Source: Anaerotignum sp. (GTDB taxonomy: Bacteria; Bacillota; Clostridia; Lachnospirales; Anaerotignaceae). From it: a stretch of 47,251 bases of DNA. The notes under the pieces are model-generated. The model saw nothing but the letters and a program-made list of their open reading frames with translations. It had not been told where the DNA came from and searched no databases. The stretch is from the NCBI GenBank assembly GCA_017523325.1, contig JAFWWO010000016.1, positions 1 to 47,251 on the forward strand, given 5' to 3'. The translations under genes and the position numbers were made by a program. Every line of letters begins with the position of its first letter. The first letter of the stretch is position 1. This document shows positions 8,235 through 16,454 of this stretch, piece after piece.

Positions 8235-9833
8235 ATGGCATTTACATCATTCCGATTTGTAATATTTTTGGCATTTGCCGTTGCCGCATATTTTCTGACT
8301 CCAAAGCGTTGCCGTTGGGTAACGCTTTTTGTCGCAAATTATGTGTTTTATTTGATTTCCGGCGGAAAGTTTTTTGTATATCTTTTGGCGACAACGGTGA
8401 CAACATATGTAGCGACGGTTCGTTTGGGCAATATGGCGGCAAAAAATAAAGAAGCCTTTACCAAAGCGAAAGAAACGCTGGATAAAGAGGGCAAAAAGGC
8501 GTGGAAAGCAGATTTCACACGAAAAAAGCGGCGGGTGCTGATTCCTGCGTTACTGTTTAATTTCGGTATTCTGGCTGTGTTGAAATATTCTGCCTTTGTG
8601 ACGGGGAATTTGAATCTTTTGTTTGCCAAACTGGGCATAGGCACGGAACTGCCGTTGTTTCGCTTTTTGCTCCCTCTGGGTATTTCCTTTTATACCTTCC
8701 AGTCCATGGGGTATTTGATTGATGTCTATCGGGAAAAGGTTGAGCCGGAGCGGAATTTTGCCAAGCTGGCGTTGTTCATTTCCTTTTTCCCGCAAATCGT
8801 ACAGGGGCCTATCGGGCGGTTCAATGCCTTGGCGGAACAGCTTTATCGTCCCAACGAGTTCTCCTATGAACGCATGAAATTCGGCATACAACTGATGCTT
8901 TGGGGCGCATTCAAAAAAATGGTCATTGCCGACCGTGTGGCGGTGATGGTGGATACGATTTTCGGCTTTCCGGAAACCTTTGGCGGCTGCTATGTGGCAG
9001 TGGCGGCTTTGGGTTATTGTATCCAGATTTACGGCGATTTTTCCGGCGGTATCGATATTGCGGCAGGAGCGGCACAGATTTTCGGCATTACACTGGAGAA
9101 AAACTTTGAACGCCCCTATCTTGCCACCAGTATCCCCGATTTTTGGCGGAGGTGGCATATTACACTGGGTGCATGGTTCCGGGATTATGTGTTTTATCCC
9201 CTGTCCCTGTCCAAGTTTTTCATGAAGCTGGGGAAAAAAGGCAGAAAGTTTTTGGGCAATTATGTGGGTAAATTGCTGCCGGTGCTGATTCCGCAGTTTA
9301 TTGTTTTTTTCCTTATCGGTATCTGGCATGGGGCTGAGTGGAAGTATATCGCTTTTGGTGTGTATAACGGGTCGCTGATTGTGCTGGGGATATTATTTGA
9401 ACAGCCTCTGCAAAATCTGGCAAAAAAGCTAAGTATCCGCATGGATTGCTTTAGTTGGCGGTTGTTTCAGGTGTTGCGCACGTTGGTGCTGGTGGCATTG
9501 GGTAAAATCATTACCCGTGCACCGGGGGTTGGTGCATCAGCCTATATGATGCGTTCCATGGTAGAAAATTGGGATACGGATATCTTCTTTCAGGGTGGCT
9601 TATTGACATTGGGATTGGATCACAAGGATTTATGGATATTTTTCCTTTCCTGTTGTGTTCTTTTGACCGTCAGCCTGATGCAGGAAAAGGGGATTGCCGT
9701 CAGGGAAGCACTGGCAAAACAAAACCTCTATTTTCGTTGGGTGATTTATATTTGCGCTGTATTTTCTTTGATTTTGTTTGGAATGTACGGCTTGCAGTAT
9801 GATGCCTCTGATTTTATTTATAGGGGGTTCTGA
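8235..9833 (+). CDS. dltB: MBOAT-family O-acyltransferase (DltB/AlgI type)
   Basis: A multispanning membrane enzyme that moves an acyl group from a carrier across or onto the outer face of the membrane. The 532 residues carry the family hallmarks: FFPQIVQGPIGRF, IQIYGDFSGGIDIA, FWRRWHITLGAWFRDYVFYPL, and the catalytic-His block GIWHGAEWKYIAFG. FPQ-V-GPI and the extra length make it closer to AlgI than to classical DltB. In context it should receive the amino acid from the carrier protein and pass it to an extracellular acceptor with the SGNH protein encoded next. Confidence 0.88.
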   Translation: MAFTSFRFVIFLAFAVAAYFLTPKRCRWVTLFVANYVFYLISGGKFFVYLLATTVTTYVATVRLGNMAAKNKEAFTKAKETLDKEGKKAWKADFTRKKRRVLIPALLFNFGILAVLKYSAFVTGNLNLLFAKLGIGTELPLFRFLLPLGISFYTFQSMGYLIDVYREKVEPERNFAKLALFISFFPQIVQGPIGRFNALAEQLYRPNEFSYERMKFGIQLMLWGAFKKMVIADRVAVMVDTIFGFPETFGGCYVAVAALGYCIQIYGDFSGGIDIAAGAAQIFGITLEKNFERPYLATSIPDFWRRWHITLGAWFRDYVFYPLSLSKFFMKLGKKGRKFLGNYVGKLLPVLIPQFIVFFLIGIWHGAEWKYIAFGVYNGSLIVLGILFEQPLQNLAKKLSIRMDCFSWRLFQVLRTLVLVALGKIITRAPGVGASAYMMRSMVENWDTDIFFQGGLLTLGLDHKDLWIFFLSCCVLLTVSLMQEKGIAVREALAKQNLYFRWVIYICAVFSLILFGMYGLQYDASDFIYRGF

Positions 9834-9835
9834 GT

Positions 9836-10861
9836 ATGAAAATCATGTTAAAATGTATTGCGTTTGTCACAGTGTTTTCTATGCTGTTTTCTCATACGAC
9901 CAATCTGCTGATGCGGCATGATGACGAGGCTAACGAAATCCATGCTTTTTACAGTGAGCCGAAGGACTCCATTGATGTGCTTTATGTAGGGAGCAGTCCG
10001 CTTTTGCGTGGCGTTTCACCTATGCTGATGTGGCAGGAGCATGGTTTTACAGGCTATGTACGGGCATCGGCCTTACAGGCGCCGGTGGTCAGCTACGGGC
10101 TTTTGTCGGAATCCTTGCGGCATCAGAACCCTTCTCTGGTTGTATTGCTTTGCGATAATATTTTTCTGGAGTACGATTATGCGGAACGGGAAGGGGATTT
10201 ACGCCGTGGTTTGGACGGCATGAAAATGTCCCCGGAGAAACTGCATATCATGCAAAAGGTCACAGAGGAAGACCCCAGACAATCTATGTTGTCTTATGCA
10301 TTTCCTCTGATGCGGTATCATGACCGCTGGAAAGAGATTGATTTGGCGGAGGAGGAGCCGGAGCCTTTATTGGAACACTCCTTTAAGAAGGGAAATGTTT
10401 ATCTGCGGGAAAATGCGCCTCAGGCATATCAGGCTCATTTTATGGAGCCTACGGGAGAGGCAGCCCCGGCCTTCCAGGAGGAGGCAAGGGGATATATCGA
10501 GAAATCCATTGCATTATGCAAGGAAAAGGAAATTCCCGTGCTTCTGTTGCATCTGCCGAAAATGGCATGGAGCTATGCGCAAAGCATGGCATTGCAATCC
10601 TTTGCGGAGGAAAACGGTGCGATGTATCTGGATTTGGATTTGGCAGAAAATAGAGCCCAGCTGGGGTTGGACCCTCAGATGGATTATTACGAGCAAGGGC
10701 ATATGAACCTGACGGGTACGGTTAAGGTTTCCCGCTGGCTGGGGAATTGGCTGGACGAGCGGTATGACCTGCCCGATCACCGCAACGACCCTGCCTATGC
10801 TGAAAATTGGAATATAGACTGGGCGGAATACGCACAGCGCACAGGCTTGTCCGAGAACTGA
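9836..10861 (+). CDS. SGNH/DltD-like membrane-anchored protein
   Basis: The 341 residues begin with a hydrophobic anchor (about 4-20). The rest is predicted to be outside the cell. YVGSSPLLRG holds the candidate catalytic Ser of the SGNH hydrolase/transferase fold. GHMNLTGTVKVSRWL near the end supplies the matching His block, with Asp in the segment just before it. DltD has this architecture and AlgJ/AlgX are comparable in alginate acetylation. Overall similarity to DltD looks low to me, so I leave the symbol empty. The start is 2 nt after the MBOAT stop. Last gene of the operon, followed by two terminators. Confidence 0.75.
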   Translation: MKIMLKCIAFVTVFSMLFSHTTNLLMRHDDEANEIHAFYSEPKDSIDVLYVGSSPLLRGVSPMLMWQEHGFTGYVRASALQAPVVSYGLLSESLRHQNPSLVVLLCDNIFLEYDYAEREGDLRRGLDGMKMSPEKLHIMQKVTEEDPRQSMLSYAFPLMRYHDRWKEIDLAEEEPEPLLEHSFKKGNVYLRENAPQAYQAHFMEPTGEAAPAFQEEARGYIEKSIALCKEKEIPVLLLHLPKMAWSYAQSMALQSFAEENGAMYLDLDLAENRAQLGLDPQMDYYEQGHMNLTGTVKVSRWLGNWLDERYDLPDHRNDPAYAENWNIDWAEYAQRTGLSEN

Positions 10862-10902
10862 GAGGGATGTTTTGCAGGGGAAATGAAATGAGGATAAATA
10901 GG

Positions 10903-10933
10903 GAGTGTTCCGATGAAGAACACTCTCTTTTTT
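10903..10933 (+). terminator. Terminator of the Dlt-like operon
   Basis: GAGTGTTC / GAACACTC stem with a seven-base loop and a T-run. Confidence 0.88.
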
Positions 10934-10962
10934 AGATTTTGTGAAAGGAAATAAAAACGGAA

Positions 10963-11016
10963 AAAGGCTTTCTATTTACATTACGCAAATAGAAAGCCTT
11001 TCCGTTATTTTTTTTT
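10963..11016. terminator. Bidirectional terminator between convergent units
   Basis: A 15-bp perfect stem (AAAGGCTTTCTATTT with its complement, 10963-10977 and 10987-11001) has a T-run on both strands. It backs up the operon terminator and ends the helicase gene. Confidence 0.9.
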
Positions 11017-11049
11017 GAATTTGTCCTTTTTGGCAATTTCGATGTGTAC

Positions 11050-12621
11050 TTATTTGTTCTTGATTTTGGCGTTTTTCATGCCGTATAATACGTCCCGCAC
11101 AAATTCCGAGGGCACGTCCACAAAGGTGTAATCGTCGAATAAATCAATGGCACCCAATGCCTTACCGGGAACACCCGCCTCATTGGCAATGGCGCCCACG
11201 ATATCCTTCGTGCGGATTTTATTTTTCTTTCCGGCATTGATGAACAAACGCACCATTTTTTCGCCTTCGCCGCCGTAAAGCTCTGTGCCGTTGCTGTTGA
11301 TATCCTCCAGAATATCCAAATCATCGGTGGTTACATCGGCAAGGTGGTTTTTCAATAAAGCGGCGGCAATATCAATACTGGTATAATCCTCTTCCATCAA
11401 GCGGTCAACCAAATGGATATATTTCGTCAAATGGCCTTCTTGTATGATTTCCTTGATTCTTTCCAGAAACAGGTTTGTCTTCATTTCCTCTACATCGCTG
11501 AGAGTCGGGAGCTTTTGCTGTATGATTTTCGTTTTGGTGTAGCGCATAATATCCCGCAGCTTATAGATTTCCTTGCCCACACAGAAAGTAAAGGCCTTTC
11601 CGGCTTTTCCGGCACGACCGGTACGCCCAATGCGATGAACGTAATATTCCTCATCTTGAGGCACATCATAATTAAATACGATGTCAATATCATCTACATC
11701 AATCCCTCTGGCGGCCACGTCCGTCGCTACAAGAAGCTCAATGGTACCGTTGCGGAATTTTTGCATAACCTTATCCCGTTGTGGCTGTTTCAAATCGCCG
11801 TGGAGCCCTTCGGCAAAATAGCCCCGTCCCTGCAATAGTTCTACCAAATCATCAACCCGTTTCTTGGTATTGCAAAACACCATCGCCAAATGAGGGTCAT
11901 AAACGTCAATGATACGAGTGAGGGCGTCCAACTTTGTTTTTTCCTTTACATCAAAATAATACTGCTCAATGTTGGGAACGGTCAGTTCCTTCCGCACAAT
12001 TTTGATAAATTCGGGATTTTTCTGGAACCGCTTTGTAATATCCAGAATTTCCGGCGAAAGGGTGGCGGAAAATAGCAGTGTTTGATGGTTTTCGGGGATT
12101 TTAACGAGAATGGTTTCAATATCCTCTCGAAAGCCCATATCCAGCATTTCATCGGCCTCGTCCAGTATCATCATCTGCACGGTTTCCGCCTTGATGGTAC
12201 GGCGGCGCATATGGTCCATCACACGGCCGGGAGTGCCGATGACCACCTGTACCCCTTTTTTCAGTGCGGTAATCTGCCTGTCGATGGGCTGTCCTCCATA
12301 AACAGGCAGAACACGGATATTATCCTTATATTTTAATAGCTTGCGAAATTCCTCACTGACCTGAATTGCCAATTCTCTTGTGGGACAGAGGATAAGTGCC
12401 TGCAAGCGTCTGTCCTCCGGGTCAATGCGCTCCAGACAGGGGATACCGAAGGCGGCAGTTTTTCCCGTGCCGGTCTGGGATTGCCCAATGACGTCTTTTC
12501 CCTCCATAATGACGGAAATGGCTTGGGATTGGATAGGGGTCGCCTCTTCAAAGCCCATATCCTGCACTGCTTGGCAGATTTCGGGGGATAAATTCATGTT
12601 TTCAAATTTCAAATGTTCCAT
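11050..12621 (-). CDS. DEAD-box RNA helicase with C-terminal DbpA-type RNA-binding domain
   Basis: An ATP-dependent RNA helicase, probably acting in ribosome assembly or RNA turnover. All helicase motifs are present: SQTGTGKTAA (Walker A), PTRELAIQ, GTPGRVMDH, DEADEMLDMG, FSATL, VATDVAARGID and YVHRIGRTGRAG. The last ~75 residues (KMVRLFINAGKKNKIR and after) form a DbpA RNA-binding domain, as in CshA/DeaD/DbpA proteins. I start at 12621 (MEHLKFENMNLS), with AAAGGAATATCT just upstream, instead of a frame starting at 12642. The result is 523 residues. The leader of about 95 nt carries a small GCGGCT hairpin near the predicted start of transcription. Confidence 0.93.
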   Translation of the reverse strand: MEHLKFENMNLSPEICQAVQDMGFEEATPIQSQAISVIMEGKDVIGQSQTGTGKTAAFGIPCLERIDPEDRRLQALILCPTRELAIQVSEEFRKLLKYKDNIRVLPVYGGQPIDRQITALKKGVQVVIGTPGRVMDHMRRRTIKAETVQMMILDEADEMLDMGFREDIETILVKIPENHQTLLFSATLSPEILDITKRFQKNPEFIKIVRKELTVPNIEQYYFDVKEKTKLDALTRIIDVYDPHLAMVFCNTKKRVDDLVELLQGRGYFAEGLHGDLKQPQRDKVMQKFRNGTIELLVATDVAARGIDVDDIDIVFNYDVPQDEEYYVHRIGRTGRAGKAGKAFTFCVGKEIYKLRDIMRYTKTKIIQQKLPTLSDVEEMKTNLFLERIKEIIQEGHLTKYIHLVDRLMEEDYTSIDIAAALLKNHLADVTTDDLDILEDINSNGTELYGGEGEKMVRLFINAGKKNKIRTKDIVGAIANEAGVPGKALGAIDLFDDYTFVDVPSEFVRDVLYGMKNAKIKNK

Positions 12622-12723
12622 AGATATTCCTTTCTGTGACAAAGTGTTTTCAGTTATTTTTCCGGCTTGGGAAAAATATATCTGTTATAATCGTAAATTT
12701 GCGGCTGAAAAGCCGTAGGTTCT

Positions 12724-12752
12724 ATCATATCAGGAAAAAATAAGAATTGCAA
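12724..12752 (-). promoter_or_regulatory. Sigma-A promoter of the helicase gene
   Basis: On the minus strand TTGCAA (12747-12752), 17 nt, TATGAT (12724-12729). It gives a ~95-nt leader. Confidence 0.7.
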
Positions 12753-12802
12753 GAAGGAAATGGATAGGGTATAATGTCCACGAAAAGCATCAAGCCCTGC
12801 GG

Positions 12803-12863
12803 GTAGCTGTTCATAAGCAGTCGATGTGTGCTTGCATACAGTCGACTGCTTATGAACAGCTAC
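12803..12863. repeat. 22-bp perfect inverted repeat at the left end of the repeat island
   Basis: Arms at 12803-12824 and 12842-12863 are perfect complements. The 17-base centre can pair further (TGTGTG with CATACA, one G-U). No T-run follows on either side, so it is not a simple terminator. It sits directly against the first tandem unit. The sequence to its left (GCCCTGCGGG at 12794) is the inverse of the CCCGCAGGGC found in the units. Confidence 0.9.
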
Positions 12864-12870
12864 ACATAGG

Positions 12871-13150
12871 GCGTAAGCCCGTGATGAGCAGCTGAAGGCT
12901 GCGAATCCCGCAGGGCGTAAATCGGTGGAGTTTTGTTGGTGAGAAGCGTAAGCCCGTGATGAGCAGCTGAAGGCTGCGAATCCCGCAGGGCGTAAGCCGG
13001 TGGAGTTTTGTTGGTGAGAAGCGTAAGCCCGTGATGAGCAGCTGAAAGCTGCGAATCCCGCAGGGCGCAAATCGGTGGAGTTTTGTTGGTGAGAAGCATA
13101 AGCCCGTGATGAGTAGCTGAAGGCTGTGAATCCCGCAGGGCGTAAAACGG
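12871..13150. repeat. Tandem array of a 75-bp palindromic unit, nearly four copies
   Basis: Units start at 12871, 12946, 13021 and 13096. The period is exactly 75 bp. Units 2 and 3 each differ from unit 1 at two bases, and unit 4 diverges after about 50 bp. Within each unit GCAGC and GCTGC form a hairpin inside an outer GCCC / GGGC pairing. The few changes keep the stem paired (unit 4 by G-U wobble) or fall in its loop. Because 75 is divisible by three, long frames stay open across it, but these are not believed to be genes. It fills the gap between the helicase gene and uppP. Confidence 0.9.
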
Positions 13151-13216
13151 CGAGGCTTGGGGCGAGCACCATGATACTATAATACCAATCATGAAAAATA
13201 TTGGAGGATTTATAAT

Positions 13217-14014
13217 ATGGAACTGATACAAGGAATTATTTTAGGTCTGATACAGGGTTTGACGGAGTTTTTGCCCGTCAGCAGTTCGGGACATTTGGTA
13301 CTGTTTCAAAATTTGTTCGGTATCAAAGAGGCAACGCAAACCTTTACCATTTTGTTACATATGGCAACCCTGATTGCTGTATTTGTGTATTATTGGAGGG
13401 ATATTTGGGAGTTAATTTGTCATCCTTTTCAGAGAACGACGGTACTCTTGATTGCGGGTACCATTCCAACTGTGATTATTGCGCTTTTGTTTAATGATAC
13501 ATTTGATGCCATTTTCGGCAGAGGCAAATATATCGGGTTCAACTTTATTTTTACCGGTTTCGTTCTGCTGTATGCTGACAGCCGCCATAGCGGAAAGAAG
13601 AAAATCCGAAATATGTCGATTTTCGACGCATTGATTGTTGGTACTATGCAGGGAATTGCCATATTGCCTGCTGTTTCCCGTTCCGGCATGACCATCAGTA
13701 CCTGCTTAGCCAGAGGAATGAATCGAGAGAATGCGGCGAGATATTCCTTTCTGCTTTCCATTCCTGCCATATTGGGCGCAATGGTGCTGACGGTGAAAGA
13801 TATGATAACGGGAGAGGTGGTTCTGGCGGATACCATCGGGGTTGTGCCAATGTTGGCCGGCTTTGTGGCTGCCGCTGTTTCCGGTTACTTAGCCATTCGT
13901 TTTATGGTGGATATTATCAAAAAAGGAAAGCTGAAATGGTTTTCTGTTTATGTGTTTATTCTGGGTGGCGTGTTGATTTTGGATCAGTTTGTATTGCATA
14001 CGATCGTAAGATAA
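13217..14014 (+). CDS. uppP: Undecaprenyl-diphosphatase (BacA/UppP)
   Basis: An integral membrane phosphatase that recycles undecaprenyl pyrophosphate to the monophosphate carrier used for peptidoglycan and other wall polymers. It confers bacitracin tolerance. The 265 residues match the family. The two signature loops are visible: GLIQGLTEFLPVSSSGHLVLF with the (E)xxxE-type and SSSGH residues, and TMQGIAILPAVSRSGMT with the catalytic Arg/Ser. About eight membrane helices. GGAGG precedes the ATG, and a perfect TATAAT lies at 13178-13183. The -35 region falls in the right edge of the repeat island. Monocistronic. Confidence 0.97.
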   Translation: MELIQGIILGLIQGLTEFLPVSSSGHLVLFQNLFGIKEATQTFTILLHMATLIAVFVYYWRDIWELICHPFQRTTVLLIAGTIPTVIIALLFNDTFDAIFGRGKYIGFNFIFTGFVLLYADSRHSGKKKIRNMSIFDALIVGTMQGIAILPAVSRSGMTISTCLARGMNRENAARYSFLLSIPAILGAMVLTVKDMITGEVVLADTIGVVPMLAGFVAAAVSGYLAIRFMVDIIKKGKLKWFSVYVFILGGVLILDQFVLHTIVR

Positions 14015-14038
14015 AGAGGCGGATACGCCTCTTTTTTT
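14013..14038 (+). terminator. uppP terminator
   Basis: AAAGAGGCG / CGCCTCTTT stem with a four-base loop and a T-run. Confidence 0.92.
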
Positions 14039-14054
14039 GCTTATGATTGTGCTG

Positions 14055-14082
14055 TTGCGTTTTGTCGAATTTCTGATATACT
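14055..14082 (+). promoter_or_regulatory. Sigma-A promoter of the MgtC-like gene
   Basis: TTGCGT (14055-14060), 16 nt, TATACT (14077-14082). Confidence 0.6.
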
Positions 14083-14114
14083 TATACTAAGAAGAGAAGA
14101 AAGGGGGAAGCGAT

Positions 14115-14798
14115 ATGGACGCGTTTTTATTGTATTTTGAGGACAATCTGGAGTTTTTGTTGCGTATGGTCGTTGCCAGTCTGTGTGGCGGCATTGTGGG
14201 CTACGAAAGAAGTCGTCGGCGGAAGGAAGCCGGTTTGCGTACACATATCCTTGTTGCCCTGGGTTCTGCTTTGTTGATGATTATTTCAAAATACGGCTTT
14301 TATGATGTGCTGAATCTGCCGGGTATCAGGCTTGACGCTTCCCGTATTGCGGCAAATGTCATTACGGGGATTTCTTTTTTGGGAGCCGGTGTGATTTTTG
14401 TACGGGATATTTCCATCAAAGGGCTGACAACGGCGGCAGGGCTATGGTCTGTGGCAGGTATAGGCATGGCCATTGGTGCCGGTATGTATCTGGTGGGCGT
14501 TTTTGCTACAATCTTGATATTGGTGATACAGATTTTTTGCCAAGGCCCACTCAAGAAGTTGGACGGACCTATTTATGAAACCTTTTCCATCACTTATGAG
14601 GATATCCCCAATGGTTTGGATATTTTGAAAATGCAGTTGAAAATGCGGAACATTCTTATTCATCATATTCAAATGGAAAAAAATGCAAATGGCACCGTAA
14701 CTGTAACGATGCATGTTAGTCGGCAAAATGCCATTACTTGTACGGATTTGGCGGATATTTTTGCCAATGACCCATTGGTTAAGAGCTTTCGGCTATAA
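14115..14798 (+). CDS. MgtC/SapB-family membrane protein
   Basis: The N-terminal ~140 residues contain four or five membrane helices with the family blocks GGIVGYERSRRRKEAGLRTH, NVITGISFLGAGVIFV, and IKGLTTAAGLWSVAGIGMAIGAG. The C-terminal ~80 residues are a soluble ACT-like domain. Despite the historical name, MgtC proteins are not proven Mg2+ transporters. They affect growth at low Mg2+ and membrane ATPase activity. Length 227 residues. GGGGAAGCG lies before the ATG. Monocistronic between its own promoter and terminator. Confidence 0.9.
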   Translation: MDAFLLYFEDNLEFLLRMVVASLCGGIVGYERSRRRKEAGLRTHILVALGSALLMIISKYGFYDVLNLPGIRLDASRIAANVITGISFLGAGVIFVRDISIKGLTTAAGLWSVAGIGMAIGAGMYLVGVFATILILVIQIFCQGPLKKLDGPIYETFSITYEDIPNGLDILKMQLKMRNILIHHIQMEKNANGTVTVTMHVSRQNAITCTDLADIFANDPLVKSFRL

Positions 14799-14807
14799 AA
14801 CAAATCG

Positions 14808-14852
14808 AAAAGACAACCTTCTGTTTCATCGGTTCAGAAGGTGTCTTTTTTT
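14808..14852 (+). terminator. Terminator of the MgtC-like gene
   Basis: AAAAGACAACCTTCTG pairs with CAGAAGGTGTCTTTT (one mismatch) and a T-run follows. Confidence 0.9.
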
Positions 14853-14877
14853 ATTGCAAAATTCAGCCGCTTTGCCG

Positions 14878-14906
14878 GTATGTTTTAGCAGGAAATTGCC
14901 ATACTA
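14878..14906 (+). promoter_or_regulatory. Sigma-G-type promoter of the spoVA operon
   Basis: GTATG (14878-14882), 17 nt, CATACTA (14900-14906). This matches the forespore sigma-G/sigma-F pattern (GHATR then CATnnTA), and the spoVA genes are sigma-G controlled in Bacillus. The leader to the spoVAA ATG is about 32 nt. Confidence 0.75.
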
Positions 14907-14944
14907 ACCAAAAGCGTTTCGAGAAGGGATGGTGTGGCAGGAAA

Positions 14945-15565
14945 ATGGAGATTTATATTAAGCCTGTGGAGAAAGCCCGAATCGTGAGGAATAGAGATGT
15001 AACTTTGAAAGATGTGGCGGAGGTTTTTGTAGGCGGAAAGGCTGCGGAGAAGGCGGAAGAGCTGGTGGTGTTTCATGTGCCTCAAGAGCGAAAGAAAACA
15101 TATCTTCTTTCGGTCATGGATGTCATTCGTATTTTACATCAGCAATTTCCCGAAGCCGTTGTTTCTAATGTGGGACAGGCGGATATTCTAATTGAGTATT
15201 TGCCGAAACCGGAGAAAAAGAGCCGGCTTTGGACAGTTCTGAAGGTGATTTTTGTTTCACTGATTTTATTTACGGGAGCGGCAACGACGATTATGTGTTT
15301 TCACTCCGATACCCAATTACCGCTGATATTTCAAAATATTTATTACATCTTTTTCAGAGAGAACAAGGAAATGCCCCCTTTGCTTTCCATACCGTATAGT
15401 ATCGGCTTAGGGCTGGGTATCATCATATTCTTCAACCATTTCTCTAAAATATTTTTGACAGAAGATCCCACCCCTATTGAGATAGAAATGACAACTTACG
15501 AAAAGGAAACCAATGCCAGTATCATTGATTTTCTGGGGCGGAATAAAAGGGGCGACAGTCAATGA
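14945..15565 (+). CDS. spoVAA: Stage V sporulation protein AA
   Basis: First gene of the spoVA operon, whose products form the channel moving Ca-dipicolinate into the forespore and out at germination. The 206 residues have a soluble N-terminal domain (to about 93) starting MEIYIKPVEKARI. Two membrane segments follow (about 97-117 and 146-165) and then a short acidic C-terminal tail. This is the SpoVAA layout. The stop overlaps the spoVAB start by 4 nt (ATGA), so they are coupled. Many clostridia lack AA and AB, so their presence is informative. Confidence 0.88.
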   Translation: MEIYIKPVEKARIVRNRDVTLKDVAEVFVGGKAAEKAEELVVFHVPQERKKTYLLSVMDVIRILHQQFPEAVVSNVGQADILIEYLPKPEKKSRLWTVLKVIFVSLILFTGAATTIMCFHSDTQLPLIFQNIYYIFFRENKEMPPLLSIPYSIGLGLGIIIFFNHFSKIFLTEDPTPIEIEMTTYEKETNASIIDFLGRNKRGDSQ

Positions 15566-15987
15566 TGGAATCGGCTTTTTTGGTTTTTTTCAGTATTGCT
15601 TCGGGGCTTTTGGTGGCAGCGGGAACCTTTGCCTTTATTGCTGCCATCGGCATTGTACCCCGTATGGCAAAGCGTACGCAGACGGAGCAATATATCCGTT
15701 TTTATGAAGATATTATTGTACTGGGCGGTGTCATAGGGACAACTGCTATGTTTGTGGACTATCGCCTGCCGCCATCAACAATTTTGGCGGGGAGTGTGGC
15801 ACTTTTTGTGGGTATTTTCGTGGGCATTTTGGCAATGGCATTGGCGGAGGTGCTGAATGTAATGCCGGTATTGATGCGGCGGGGACGGTTGACAAAAGGA
15901 TTGCCATGGCTTTTGCTCGCCTTTGCTTTGGGTAAAGTGGTAGGCTCGCTGTTTTATTTTTTTATGGATGGATTTTATGTATTGTGA
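15562..15987 (+). CDS. spoVAB: Stage V sporulation protein AB
   Basis: A 141-residue membrane protein with about four hydrophobic helices: residues 4-28, then a helix around VLGGVIGTTAMFVDY, one around SVALFVGIFVGILAMALAE, and a last one near LPWLLLAFALGKVVGS. The conserved VFVGxFxGxLAxALAE-like block is typical of SpoVAB. It acts with SpoVAA in Ca-dipicolinate handling, but its exact role is unknown. It overlaps spoVAA by 4 nt and is followed 12 nt later by spoVAC. Confidence 0.88.
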   Translation: MMESAFLVFFSIASGLLVAAGTFAFIAAIGIVPRMAKRTQTEQYIRFYEDIIVLGGVIGTTAMFVDYRLPPSTILAGSVALFVGIFVGILAMALAEVLNVMPVLMRRGRLTKGLPWLLLAFALGKVVGSLFYFFMDGFYVL

Positions 15988-15999
15988 GGAGGAATCAAT

Positions 16000-16446
16000 T
16001 TGGATATTTCGCAAAAGGCACAACAGGAATACGACAAGATGGTAAAAAAGGCTTCGCCCAGTAGCCCCATTGTGACCAACTGCTTGAAGGCATTTGTTTC
16101 CGGCGGGCTGATTTGCCTGATTGGGCAGATTTTTTTGAATCTTTATATGAATAAAGATTTTTCCGAGGAGGAAGCGGCACTTTTGGTATCTATCACATTG
16201 ATTTTTGCATCGGCGGTGCTGACAGCACTGGGGCTTTATGAGAAGCTGGGGAAAGTTTGTGGGGCAGGGACGGTAGTGCCCATTACAGGCTTTGCCAATT
16301 CCGTGGTTTCTCCCGCCATAGAGTTCAAAAAAGAAGGCTTGGTTTTTGGTATGGCGGCAAAGATGTTTTTGGTGGCAGGGCCGGTTATTGTATATGGCAC
16401 GCTGACCTCTATGCTGGTGGGTGTCGTTTATTATTTTATAAAGTAG
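16000..16446 (+). CDS. spoVAC: Stage V sporulation protein AC (dipicolinate channel subunit)
   Basis: SpoVAC is the mechanosensitive, channel-forming subunit for Ca-dipicolinate. The 148 residues contain the family motif KASPSSPIVTNCLKAFVSGG, helix IGQIFLNLY, and the diagnostic AGTVVPITGFANSVVSPAIEFK. The start is TTG at 16000, with GAGGAGGAA at about 15986-15994. The protein then starts MDISQKAQQEYD as expected. It lies 12 nt after spoVAB and 8 nt before spoVAD. Confidence 0.95.
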   Translation: MDISQKAQQEYDKMVKKASPSSPIVTNCLKAFVSGGLICLIGQIFLNLYMNKDFSEEEAALLVSITLIFASAVLTALGLYEKLGKVCGAGTVVPITGFANSVVSPAIEFKKEGLVFGMAAKMFLVAGPVIVYGTLTSMLVGVVYYFIK

Positions 16447-16454
16447 GTGAGAAA

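Noticed and set aside
12794..13150. Possible CRISPR array
   Set aside because: The whole 75-bp unit is repeated with no unique spacers, and no cas genes are present.
12654..13231. Long minus-strand frames of 172 and 123 residues with 25-residue repeats
   Set aside because: They stay open only because the repeat period, 75 bp, is divisible by three. No ribosome-binding site, and the unit is palindromic DNA.
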